Position numbers and translations under genes: made by a program
The notes under the pieces: generated by a model
Told to the model about the DNA's origin: nothing
What the model saw: the letters and a program-made list of their open reading frames with translations, nothing else
Databases searched by the model: none
Part shown: positions 1 to 7,711 of the stretch, piece by piece
Position numbering within the stretch: position 1 is the first letter of the stretch
How the letters are laid out: each line of letters begins with the position of its first letter
Assembly: GCF_014651815.1 (NCBI RefSeq)
Contig: NZ_BMXP01000005.1
Coordinates: forward strand, 124,001 to 188,000
Source: Alteromonas halophila
GTDB taxonomy: Bacteria; Pseudomonadota; Gammaproteobacteria; Enterobacterales; Alteromonadaceae
DNA: 64,000 bases
Direction of reading: 5' to 3'

Positions 1-1
1 G

Positions 2-844
2 TTTTTCACTCAGGAATACACGCTGGATTACACTATCCATACTTATAAGAAACCTATCATTGTCTGGGGAACCGGCATTGTCATGGGCGGCGGTATGGGT
101 CTGCTGACCGGCGCCAGCCACCGTCTGGTGACACAGTCATCCCGCCTGGCGATGCCTGAAATATCAATCGGCCTCTATCCGGATGTAGGCGGCAGCTATT
201 TTCTGCCGCGACTGCCCGGACACACCGGTATGTTTCTGGGGCTGACCGGGGCCAGCATGAATGCCACAGATGCCTGTTATCTTGGACTGGCTGATCACAC
301 GGTCGATGAAGGGGCCCGCAAGCAACTTATAGCCTCGCTGATCGGTCATACCTGGCACAAACGTTCCAGTAAACATGAGCAAGTGGATTATGTGATTAAG
401 TCACTGCCCAAACCAGATGAGCCACCAAAAGGCAATGTTGAGGCGCATCGCGCGTTGATCGACAAAGTCTGCGATGGGGAGTCGCTGGGTCATGTTATTC
501 GCCAGATTGTTGATTTGGATGATTACGGGAACAAGTGGCTGGCCAAAGCCAAAGCCACCCTGAAAGCCGGCTCGCCAATCACTGCGCACCTGGTTTACCA
601 GCAGGTAGTACGAGGTAAGGGCATGTCATTACTCGGTTGCTTCGAAATGGAACTGATCATGTCCTGCCGTTGCAGTGAGTTCGGTGAGCTTCAGGAAGGA
701 ATAAGAGCGCTGTTAATTGATAAGGATAACAACCCAGCCTGGAAATATCCGGACGTCGACAGTGTGCCACCGGAAGTGATCGTGAAGTTCTTTACATCAC
801 CGTTCAAAGATCATCCTCTGTCTGAGCTGGAGAAACTTAAATGA
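2..844 (+). CDS. 3-hydroxyisobutyryl-CoA hydrolase (5' truncated by window edge)
   Basis: Crotonase-fold enzyme of valine breakdown that hydrolyses 3-hydroxyisobutyryl-CoA to free 3-hydroxyisobutyrate. The frame is open from base 2, so the start lies left of the window; about 280 C-terminal residues are present. The oxyanion-hole stretch MGGGMGL (from base 83) and the HIBCH-type segment PEISIGLYPDVGGSYFLPRL are visible, and the length after this motif suits the hydrolase better than an ordinary enoyl-CoA hydratase. The stop overlaps the start of the next gene (ATGA at 841-844), so it is translationally coupled to mmsB, which uses its product. Plain enoyl-CoA hydratase is the alternative, made unlikely by the neighbour. 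Confidence 0.88.
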   Translation, partial: FFTQEYTLDYTIHTYKKPIIVWGTGIVMGGGMGLLTGASHRLVTQSSRLAMPEISIGLYPDVGGSYFLPRLPGHTGMFLGLTGASMNATDACYLGLADHTVDEGARKQLIASLIGHTWHKRSSKHEQVDYVIKSLPKPDEPPKGNVEAHRALIDKVCDGESLGHVIRQIVDLDDYGNKWLAKAKATLKAGSPITAHLVYQQVVRGKGMSLLGCFEMELIMSCRCSEFGELQEGIRALLIDKDNNPAWKYPDVDSVPPEVIVKFFTSPFKDHPLSELEKLK

Positions 845-1728
845 GCAATATCGCATTTATAGGCCTGGGCAATATGGGGGGGCCCATGGCCAGCAACCTT
901 CTCAAAGCCGGTCATGCCGTAACGGTATTCGATTTAATCGAGTCATCTGTCGCGGCGCTGGCAGAAGAAGGTGCAACAGGTGCTGACAGTGCCGCTGACG
1001 CCGTCAGGCACGCAGATGTAGTGGTGACCATGTTACCTGCTGCCTCGCACGTTAAAACGCTGTATCTGGGCGATGATGGGATCATCAAAGCCTCCCGTGC
1101 CGGAACCCTGTTTATCGATTCAAGCACCATTGACGCAGATACGGCACGCTTAGTGGGTAAGGCGGCAATGGATGAAAGCCGCCTGTTCGTCGACGCGCCG
1201 GTATCCGGTGGCGTCGCAGGCGCCAAAGCAGGCACACTCACATTTATAGTGGGGGGCTCCAGTGAATCCATGGAACAGGCCAGACCGGTGCTGTCTGACA
1301 TGGGGAAAAATGTATTTCACGCCGGGGACGCGGGCGCCGGACAGGTTGCCAAGATCTGCAATAACATGCTGCTGGCTGTCCTGATGGCGGGAACATCAGA
1401 GGCATTGCAACTGGCTATTGATAATGGTCTTGATCCAAAAGTGATGTCAGACATCATGCTGGAAAGCTCGGGTTGTAACTGGACGCTGCAAAAGTATAAC
1501 CCTTGTCCGGGAGTGATGGAGGGCGTTCCCTCAGATAATGATTACAACGGCGGCTTTATGACCAAACTGATGAATAAAGATCTGAATCTGGCGATGGCGG
1601 CTGCAGCGTTAAGCGAGTCGGCCACACCGATGGCGGCGACGGCGCAGAATTTATATAAATTTCATCAGAATAACGGGCATGCCGATAAGGATTTCTCCAG
1701 TATTTTCCGTATGTTCAATAAGAGCTAA
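841..1728 (+). CDS. mmsB: 3-hydroxyisobutyrate dehydrogenase
   Basis: NAD-dependent beta-hydroxyacid dehydrogenase converting 3-hydroxyisobutyrate to methylmalonate semialdehyde in valine catabolism. The 295-residue protein begins with the Rossmann signature FIGLGNMGGPMASNL, has the substrate-binding segment DAPVSGGVAGAKAGTL near residue 120, and the catalytic-lysine region GAGQVAKICNNMLLA near residue 165. Family length is about 295-300 residues, so it is complete. The ATG overlaps the upstream hydrolase stop by four bases. A hairpin follows the stop, so this looks like the last gene of the operon. Confidence 0.95.
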   Translation: MSNIAFIGLGNMGGPMASNLLKAGHAVTVFDLIESSVAALAEEGATGADSAADAVRHADVVVTMLPAASHVKTLYLGDDGIIKASRAGTLFIDSSTIDADTARLVGKAAMDESRLFVDAPVSGGVAGAKAGTLTFIVGGSSESMEQARPVLSDMGKNVFHAGDAGAGQVAKICNNMLLAVLMAGTSEALQLAIDNGLDPKVMSDIMLESSGCNWTLQKYNPCPGVMEGVPSDNDYNGGFMTKLMNKDLNLAMAAAALSESATPMAATAQNLYKFHQNNGHADKDFSSIFRMFNKS

Positions 1729-1753
1729 ACATCGCGTAGCTCATCATTCACAG

Positions 1754-1774
1754 GCCGGTATCCTGCATACCGGC
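1754..1774 (+). terminator. Hairpin terminator after mmsB
   Basis: An 8-bp perfect stem (GCCGGTAT / ATACCGGC) with a 5-nt loop is followed by a short T-rich stretch (TTCGCTTTATT). It sits 25 bp after the mmsB stop and before rlmA, consistent with an intrinsic terminator for the valine operon. The T tract is imperfect. Confidence 0.6.
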
Positions 1775-1833
1775 TTCGCTTTATTCCTCGCCTCTGGTAG
1801 CATCCGCTTACTTTTTTAAAAACCGGAGCACCT

Positions 1834-2673
1834 ATGTGGCAATGCCCGCTGTGCCAGTCTGTACTGACACTTAATGATCGGTCAGCGCACTGCAATAATC
1901 AGCATACGTTTGACCGGGCGAAGTCAGGTTATCTGAACCTTCTGCCTGTGCAGTTCAAAAAGTCCCGGCATCCGGGCGATGATAAAACCATGTTGCGGGC
2001 CCGGCAGACGTTTCATGCCAGTCATGGCTACCTGCCACTGATGCAACGTATGGCATCACTGATTGAGGCCTATCTGAAAGTATCTGAAGGCGCAGTCACG
2101 CTGTTTGACGCTGGCTGTGGTGAAGGCACCTACCTGAATACGCTGAGTGAACTGTTGGGGGCGCAGGGGATAAAAGTAAACGGCGCCGGCTGTGATATCG
2201 CCAAGCTGGCCGTTGACATCGCCTCAAAAGCCTACAAGCCGCATCAGTTTGTTGTTGCCAGCAGCGCCAATTTGCCTGTGCAGGACGCCAGTATCGACGT
2301 GATGCTGCAGGTGTTTGCCCCTGGCAGTGAACAGGAGCAGGCCAGGGTGCTTCGCGACACCGGCATGCTGGTTACGGTGGATCCCGGTCCTGATCATTTA
2401 TGCGAGCTCAAAGCCAGAGTGTATGATACGCCCCGTCAGCATCCGCTTCCTAAAAAGACTAAGCCCGGCTTTCACTGTATGACGTCGGCGTCGCTGCGCT
2501 ACACACTGACCTTTTCGTCAGACGCACAACGTCAGGCGCTGCTAACTATGACGCCTTACTGGTGGCGTGTGGCGGCGTCTGCACGCGACGAAATTGCCAG
2601 AGTCCTTGACGACGTGACGGCTGACTTTGTTATCCAGCTGTGGCAGCGTGACGGGGAGCTGGCGGCGCCATAA
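1834..2673 (+). CDS. rlmA: 23S rRNA (guanine-N1)-methyltransferase RlmA
   Basis: SAM-dependent methyltransferase for the N1 of the guanine at E. coli position 745 of 23S rRNA. The N-terminal zinc site is intact (C4, C7, C20, H24), followed by the family block SGYLNLLPVQ with conserved Lys/Arg residues, and a class I SAM motif LFDAGCGEGTYL near residue 90. The length of 279 residues is close to E. coli RlmA (269). It starts at an ATG after a GGAG-type ribosome-binding site and is monocistronic, with a hairpin upstream and a convergent gene downstream. Confidence 0.93.
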   Translation: MWQCPLCQSVLTLNDRSAHCNNQHTFDRAKSGYLNLLPVQFKKSRHPGDDKTMLRARQTFHASHGYLPLMQRMASLIEAYLKVSEGAVTLFDAGCGEGTYLNTLSELLGAQGIKVNGAGCDIAKLAVDIASKAYKPHQFVVASSANLPVQDASIDVMLQVFAPGSEQEQARVLRDTGMLVTVDPGPDHLCELKARVYDTPRQHPLPKKTKPGFHCMTSASLRYTLTFSSDAQRQALLTMTPYWWRVAASARDEIARVLDDVTADFVIQLWQRDGELAAP

Positions 2674-2692
2674 ACGACGCTGCCAGTCAGGT

Positions 2693-4216
2693 TTAACGCG
2701 GAACAGAAAACCGCGATAGGTGTTTGATCGCCCGGCTTAACATATCAACGTTCAGTGATTCGTTACTGCGGTTGCCGGATTCAATATCGGTTATTTCATA
2801 ACTGCCATTGCTCAGCACATCGGTGCGTTTGCCATCGTGGATAACGATCACACGCTCGCCGGAGGTACTGACCAGCCAGTTACGGGATGGCGCCAGCAAG
2901 TTCTGACCGGTAGAATAAGTCATCACCGGCGCGTTACAGCCCAAAGCGCCAAGCACAGTCGGTACAAGATCTTCAGTGGATGCATTACCCGCGCGCAGTG
3001 CCATGTTGGTGTAAAGCTGTCCACGCGATGCGCCGCCTTCCTGACCAAATCCCGTGGCAATAATAACTGACTCATTATTAAGATTTGTCGACGCAATGTA
3101 GTCAGAAATTTTGCTGGCGGGCAGAAAGGCAACCTGCAATCCGTTTGCCTGAGGGTTTAAGGGTTGCTGGTATTGTTTCAGTTTGTCAGTGGGCAGACCC
3201 TTATCAATATGAACAGACACAGGCATGCCTAAGCCGCTTGCCAGTGCCAGCATTACCGGACGTTTCTGCTTCAGTGTTTCCTGGTAGATCTCTGGTACAC
3301 CGTAGAGCGTTGTCATTACCAGACTATCGGCGCTGGAAGCCGTAGTGTAGTAGTTGTCCAGCGCCCTAAGTTCACGGGTGGCTGTTGACGGCAGCTCACC
3401 ATCGTCAGTTTGCACCAGAATGCTGATATTCCTGCTGGTATCTATGGCGCAGTAAACAGGCTCGGCCGGGTAATGAATTTGATGTACCTGAGGGTCAAAC
3501 TGCAACTGCTTGCGCTTGAGGTAGGCATCCATATCAAGCAACCCGTAGCGTGACATGGTAGTCTTTGCCGTGGCCGGATAAGACAGCGGGAACATATTGT
3601 CCTGCTTGATAATTGGCTGGTACAAGTGCGCATCGGCCCACACGTGTACCGCATGACTTGTCACAAAACACAGCACAAAAAAGGTGGTGACCGGCACACC
3701 AATACGGTACTTGCTGAAGCGTTCAACCCGCTTCCACAGCGCATTCGCCAGAACCAGCTGAAAACCCAGCCAAACGACAAACAATAACAGCAAGAATCCC
3801 CATTGCTGCCAGCCCAACTGACTCAACTGAATGGCCACATCACCGCGCAAAAGATCGGCTGAATTACTGTTCAGATGAAACCCAGTGCGGTTAAACAGCA
3901 AGGCGTCAAAAGCCAGCAAGGCAAGGCCAACCGCCGCTATCACGGACGCGACAGCCTTAATGACACTGGCGTTAGAAACCAGATAACACAAGGGTAAGAC
4001 AAATATGACAAAGCCAAAGAATGTCATAAAGCCGATGTGTCCGAACCAGTTGGTAAACAGGTATAACGAGCCTAGCCCAGTACCGGGCGCGGGTGAGGAA
4101 AAAATAAAGATGGACGCGATAATCAGGGCAATAACAATGTTTGCCAGTGCGAACCAGTGTCCCCAGTTGACCAGTTTCGTCACGCGTTGGCGACGTGGCG
4201 ACTCAGCTAATATCAT
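2693..4216 (-). CDS. YejM/PbgA-like DUF3413 inner-membrane protein with short periplasmic domain
   Basis: The N-terminal ~240 residues match the YejM (PbgA/LapC) membrane domain: VNWGHWFALANI at the start, about five transmembrane helices, and the segments SHAVHVWADAHLYQPI and LPLSYPATAKT. YejM controls LpxC stability and lipid A levels through its membrane and linker region. The C-terminal periplasmic part resembles the sulfatase/phosphatase-like domain (ILVQTDDG where YejM has ILLITVDG; ending TGQNLLAPSRNWLV) but is about 70 residues shorter: 507 residues in total against 586 in E. coli. The middle of that domain appears missing, so enzymatic activity is doubtful. It lies 11 bp after the YejL-like gene, as in E. 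coli. Confidence 0.85.
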   Translation of the reverse strand: MILAESPRRQRVTKLVNWGHWFALANIVIALIIASIFIFSSPAPGTGLGSLYLFTNWFGHIGFMTFFGFVIFVLPLCYLVSNASVIKAVASVIAAVGLALLAFDALLFNRTGFHLNSNSADLLRGDVAIQLSQLGWQQWGFLLLLFVVWLGFQLVLANALWKRVERFSKYRIGVPVTTFFVLCFVTSHAVHVWADAHLYQPIIKQDNMFPLSYPATAKTTMSRYGLLDMDAYLKRKQLQFDPQVHQIHYPAEPVYCAIDTSRNISILVQTDDGELPSTATRELRALDNYYTTASSADSLVMTTLYGVPEIYQETLKQKRPVMLALASGLGMPVSVHIDKGLPTDKLKQYQQPLNPQANGLQVAFLPASKISDYIASTNLNNESVIIATGFGQEGGASRGQLYTNMALRAGNASTEDLVPTVLGALGCNAPVMTYSTGQNLLAPSRNWLVSTSGERVIVIHDGKRTDVLSNGSYEITDIESGNRSNESLNVDMLSRAIKHLSRFSVPR

Positions 4217-4227
4217 GCGAACTCCGG

Positions 4228-4443
4228 CTACCCGCTAACACTTTTCTTCAGTACCTGGGTAAACTGGTCGAGCATTGCCTCACGTTTTTCAGGGGCTACC
4301 TGCTGAGTAAAAATATGGGTGATCACATTCCCCAGCACCATCAGTGATAAATCCCGGTTTGCTTCATTTTTTTCAAGGACAAGAATGACTTCGTTCATTA
4401 GCGCTTCGAACTCTTGATTAGAGTATCGGCTTTGTTGGGGCAT
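4228..4443 (-). CDS. yejL: YejL family protein (DUF1414)
   Basis: A 71-residue cytosolic helical protein of the YejL family, function unknown. The sequence begins MPQQSRYSNQEFEAL and contains DLSLMVLGNVITHIF, close to the E. coli pattern DLSLMVLGNMVTNL. It is transcribed with the YejM-like gene (11-bp gap) and divergently from yejK, the same arrangement as in enterics, which supports the call. Confidence 0.9.
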   Translation of the reverse strand: MPQQSRYSNQEFEALMNEVILVLEKNEANRDLSLMVLGNVITHIFTQQVAPEKREAMLDQFTQVLKKSVSG

Positions 4444-4468
4444 TTTGACGCCTCTTTATATAGTTTCT

Positions 4469-4499
4469 TTGACGAAAAGAATCGATTTCGGATTAAAAT
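4469..4499 (+). promoter_or_regulatory. Candidate yejK promoter
   Basis: TTGACG (4469-4474) and TAAAAT (4494-4499) each match five of six sigma-70 consensus bases, but are separated by a long 19-bp spacer. A perfect TATAAT at 4503-4508 lies just downstream without a good -35 element. The region is AT-rich and sits between the divergent yejL and yejK genes. Confidence 0.3.
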
Positions 4500-4676
4500 G
4501 ATTATAATCGTTGTTTGAGTGATAACAATCATTCATTCCAAAATCCTGTGTTATGGGCTCAATTTTCCATTGATTTAGTGGCTGTCGGACGGTGTCATAC
4601 CGATCTGGTCACTTGGCTGACGCATTCGTGGGCTGTAGACTATCTCTCATTTTTATTTAAGGAGCACCGCTTTACT

Positions 4677-5747
4677 ATGAGTGCACTGATACACCACTTT
4701 GTTGTTCACCGCATTGCGGTAGACGAACAGGATAAACTTGTTGCCGTACCACGGGATAAGTGCCTTGACGTAACACCGGAAATAGAATCACTGGCGCAGC
4801 AGATTAACCATAGTTTCAATGTTAAACCCGGCAAAGGGGTGGGGCATTTTCTAACTGATGACAGTGAACAGGAACTCAATGAAGAGCAGACTGCGGTTGC
4901 CAGCGGGCTGACGAATTTCTTAAGCCATAAAGATCAGGGCGGCGATGATCTGGATACGCGGTTTCACGGTTTTTCACTAGAGGCCACGTCACGGCTTGTT
5001 AAAACGCTGATTGATACCGGCACGGTAGAAACCGGCTTTCTCATATTTTGTCAGTACGAGTTTCTGGCAACACAGTACCTGATGATCACATTGCTGAATA
5101 CCCGCTCTCACGTTGAGGTCAATCAGGCCCTTGAACTCAACGCCAAAGAGCATCTTGATCTTGCACGGATGCAGCTGGCAGTAAGAATTGACCTGACGCA
5201 ATGGCGAGTGCAACCGGAACAACAGCGTTATATCAGCTTTATAAAAGGCAGAATGGGGCGCAAGGTGTCTGACTTTTTCATGCAGTTTATCGGTTGTGAA
5301 GAGCGGGTTGATGTAAAGCAGCAAAATAAACAACTGGTATCCGGTGTAGATGCCTATCTGGCCAGTGAGCAGCTTGATCCACAGGAACAGCATCAGCACC
5401 GTGAGGATGTGAAGTCCTATTTTAAAGAAAAAATTGATGCTGGCGAGACGCTGTCCGTAGAAGAGCTGTCCTCCCGCTTACCTGCCGATGATGAACAGGG
5501 ACGCAGTTTTTCGCAGTTTACACAATCTTTAAAGACCCCCCTTGAGAAGGAAATACAGCCGGATCCGGCCGCGCTCAGACAACTGGCGAAATTTTCAGGT
5601 CAGGGCGGCGGCGTGTCTCTGAGTTTTGAACGAAAACTGCTGGGTGACAGAGTTTTTTATGACCCTGCTGCCGATACGCTGACAATTCGGGGAATACCGC
5701 CAAATCTCAAAGATCAGCTGAACCGTAAATCTCAGGCCGATGATTGA
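4677..5747 (+). CDS. yejK: Nucleoid-associated protein YejK
   Basis: A 356-residue protein of the NdpA/YejK family, found on the nucleoid in E. coli. Diagnostic stretches are RIDLTQWRVQPEQQRYISF, FIKGRMGRKVSDFFMQFIG, and near the C-terminus LLGDRVFYDPAADTLTIRG followed by PPNLKDQL. I chose ATG 4677 (MSALIHHFVVHRIAV) because it aligns with the E. coli N-terminus and follows an AAGGAG site; the frame is open 54 codons further up to a TTG, but that extension has no family counterpart. It is divergent from yejL. Confidence 0.93.
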   Translation: MSALIHHFVVHRIAVDEQDKLVAVPRDKCLDVTPEIESLAQQINHSFNVKPGKGVGHFLTDDSEQELNEEQTAVASGLTNFLSHKDQGGDDLDTRFHGFSLEATSRLVKTLIDTGTVETGFLIFCQYEFLATQYLMITLLNTRSHVEVNQALELNAKEHLDLARMQLAVRIDLTQWRVQPEQQRYISFIKGRMGRKVSDFFMQFIGCEERVDVKQQNKQLVSGVDAYLASEQLDPQEQHQHREDVKSYFKEKIDAGETLSVEELSSRLPADDEQGRSFSQFTQSLKTPLEKEIQPDPAALRQLAKFSGQGGGVSLSFERKLLGDRVFYDPAADTLTIRGIPPNLKDQLNRKSQADD

Positions 5748-5968
5748 ACTGTGCGGCGTTTAAAAAAAACGTATACTAGAAGCCTGACAGACGTAACCGT
5801 GTAGATAACACAGTTTCAGAGCAGATAAGCCCGTTCCGTGCCTGTCGGGTACATTAACTGGTACTGAGGGTTGTGTTTGTGTAGACAGGTACAGAGCGAA
5901 CACAGCGCAAGCATAAGTGCGCGGTGTAATTGTGTCGTAACTTATACGGCAAAGATGATAAGGACAAT

Positions 5969-6844
5969 ATGCAATTATTTGTTAATGATCTTACGGTAAT
6001 GGACTTTTCTTACCTGTGCCCGGAGCGCGGCATGGTAGGCGAGAGCTGGATTGTGGATGTCATTCTCGACGGTGACCTCAACGAGGAAAGCATGGTTCAG
6101 GATTTCGGTAAGGTTAAAAAAGATCTGAAAAAACTGATTGATGAGTACGTCGATCACAAATTACTGGTACCCGCTGATCATCCTTCGGCCGGTGTCCGTC
6201 ATGAAGACGATAGCGAACAGGTGGAAGTGCAGTTTAGCTGCGACGATGGCGATAATATTCTGCTTTACTGTCCGGCAGACGCTTATGCATTTATTTATGC
6301 AGATACCATCAGTATGGCATCGGTCAGGGACTATCTGCGCGAAGTGATAGCCATTCATTTACCCGATAACGTGGAAAATATCACGCTGAATCTGCGCACC
6401 GAAGTGATTCAGTCGCCTTTCTACCATTATACGCATGGCCTGAAAAAACATGACGGCAACTGTCAGCGGATTGCCCATGGGCACCGTTCGAGAATTGATG
6501 TATTTCATGACGGTGAAATCAGCGAGGCGAGCCAGAAATACTGGTCGACACGTTTCAGTGATATCTATATTGCGACACAGGAAGACTGTATCGACTACGA
6601 CAAGCGGCAGATGAATGCAAACGTCAGTGATCCTGACGCTTATCTTTGCCTCGCGTATGAAGCGTCACAAGGGTATTTTGAAATGTTGATCGCGAAAAAA
6701 CGTAGTGAAGTCATTGAAACAGACACCACCGTTGAATGTCTGGCTCAGTTTATTTTCAACGAAGAGAAAAAACGGGTACCTGCACCGCGCATACAGGTGA
6801 TGGCCTACGAGGGAGTGGGCAAGGGTGCCATTGTCGGGGAATAA
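5969..6844 (+). CDS. Tandem 6-pyruvoyl-tetrahydropterin-synthase (QueD-like) fusion protein
   Basis: A 291-residue protein with two PTPS/QueD-type halves; a single-domain QueD is about 120 residues. The first half keeps the core pattern ending in VDHKLLVP but lacks the zinc-binding HGH (GMVGESW in its place). The second half has a clear zinc-site pattern, HGLKKHDGNCQRIAHGHRS, with the cysteine followed by HGH. QueD makes 6-carboxytetrahydropterin for queuosine synthesis; whether this fusion does so is inference. Start at ATG 5969 follows AAGGA at 4-nt spacing; a longer frame to 5930 has no site. It is followed three bases later by an M23 peptidase gene. Confidence 0.72.
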   Translation: MQLFVNDLTVMDFSYLCPERGMVGESWIVDVILDGDLNEESMVQDFGKVKKDLKKLIDEYVDHKLLVPADHPSAGVRHEDDSEQVEVQFSCDDGDNILLYCPADAYAFIYADTISMASVRDYLREVIAIHLPDNVENITLNLRTEVIQSPFYHYTHGLKKHDGNCQRIAHGHRSRIDVFHDGEISEASQKYWSTRFSDIYIATQEDCIDYDKRQMNANVSDPDAYLCLAYEASQGYFEMLIAKKRSEVIETDTTVECLAQFIFNEEKKRVPAPRIQVMAYEGVGKGAIVGE

Positions 6845-6847
6845 AAA

Positions 6848-7681
6848 TTGCGAATACTTAACCGCTATACAAAAACGTTGCTTACCTGTCTGCTGACATC
6901 ATTACCGCTTATCGTAACAGCGCAGCAGGACATCGTGCTTAACGGCAAACTTACCCAGGGTAGTCTGGTCCGGGGCCAGGTGGCGCCCGGAAGCAGTGTG
7001 TCACTCAATGGCGAACCGGTAAAGCTCAATGCTCAGGGTAAGTTTGTGATTGGTTTTGAGCGTGATGAGACGTTGTCGCACACACTCAGGGTGGAAAAGC
7101 CAGACGGAACCACGAAATCCCGGCAAATTACGTTGTCAAAGCGCGACTATGATATTCAGCGTATCGACGGTCTTGATCAGAATATGGTGACACCGCCAGC
7201 ATCGGTGCTTAAACGTATCCGCCGTGACAGCGCAAACGTTGCCAGTGCGCGGGCTGGCGATAGTGACAATGATGCTGTTTTTACCCGATTTATCTGGCCA
7301 GCTAAAGGCCCAATCACTGGTGTGTATGGCAGTCAGCGGGTACTAAACGGCGATCCCAAGCGTCCGCACTATGGGGTTGACGTTGGGGGACCAATAGGCA
7401 CGAAGGTGATTGCCCCTGTCAGCGGTACGGTTACGCTGGCTGATGATCTTTATTACTCCGGGAATACCCTGATAATCGACCATGGCATGCGCGTGTTTTC
7501 AACCTTCTTGCATATGGACACCATCACCGTCAGTGTCGGCGACACGGTCGAAAAAGGCCAGCAAATCGGTACGATTGGGGAAACGGGTCGGGCTACCGGG
7601 CCGCACCTGGACTGGCGCATCAACCTGGGAAATAAGCGTCTGGATCCGCAATTACTGGTCACAGGCTCCCCCAACGACTAG
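6848..7681 (+). CDS. Secreted M23 family metallopeptidase
   Basis: LytM/M23 zinc peptidase predicted to act on peptidoglycan in the periplasm. The 277-residue protein has a signal peptide (basic N-terminus, hydrophobic core, cleavage near VTA-QQ at residue 26), an Ig-like N-terminal region, and a C-terminal M23 domain with the zinc motif HYGVDVGG and HLD in GRATGPHLDW, plus HMD in between. The start is TTG 6848, the first start codon after the in-frame stop of the previous gene, preceded by GGGGA. It is probably cotranscribed with the upstream PTPS-like gene. Confidence 0.87.
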   Translation: MRILNRYTKTLLTCLLTSLPLIVTAQQDIVLNGKLTQGSLVRGQVAPGSSVSLNGEPVKLNAQGKFVIGFERDETLSHTLRVEKPDGTTKSRQITLSKRDYDIQRIDGLDQNMVTPPASVLKRIRRDSANVASARAGDSDNDAVFTRFIWPAKGPITGVYGSQRVLNGDPKRPHYGVDVGGPIGTKVIAPVSGTVTLADDLYYSGNTLIIDHGMRVFSTFLHMDTITVSVGDTVEKGQQIGTIGETGRATGPHLDWRINLGNKRLDPQLLVTGSPND

Positions 7682-7690
7682 CGTTGGGGG
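7668..7690. terminator. Hairpin between convergent M23 and M61 genes
   Basis: A 9-bp perfect stem (CCCCCAACG / CGTTGGGGG) with a 5-nt loop overlaps the stop codon of the M23 gene and lies 22 bp from the stop of the convergent M61 gene. No T run follows on either strand, so it may act as a 3' stabiliser or a weak bidirectional terminator. Confidence 0.5.
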
Positions 7691-7711
7691 CAGGGTGCCG
7701 GTGTCGCTGGC

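Noticed and set aside
4500-4540. Fur-box-like AT-rich sequence upstream of yejK
   Set aside because: Only partial matches to GATAAT-type hexamers in a generally AT-rich promoter; not enough for a call.
4515-4676. Possible N-terminal extension of YejK from a TTG
   Set aside because: No family counterpart, while ATG 4677 has a clear ribosome-binding site and matches the E. coli start.
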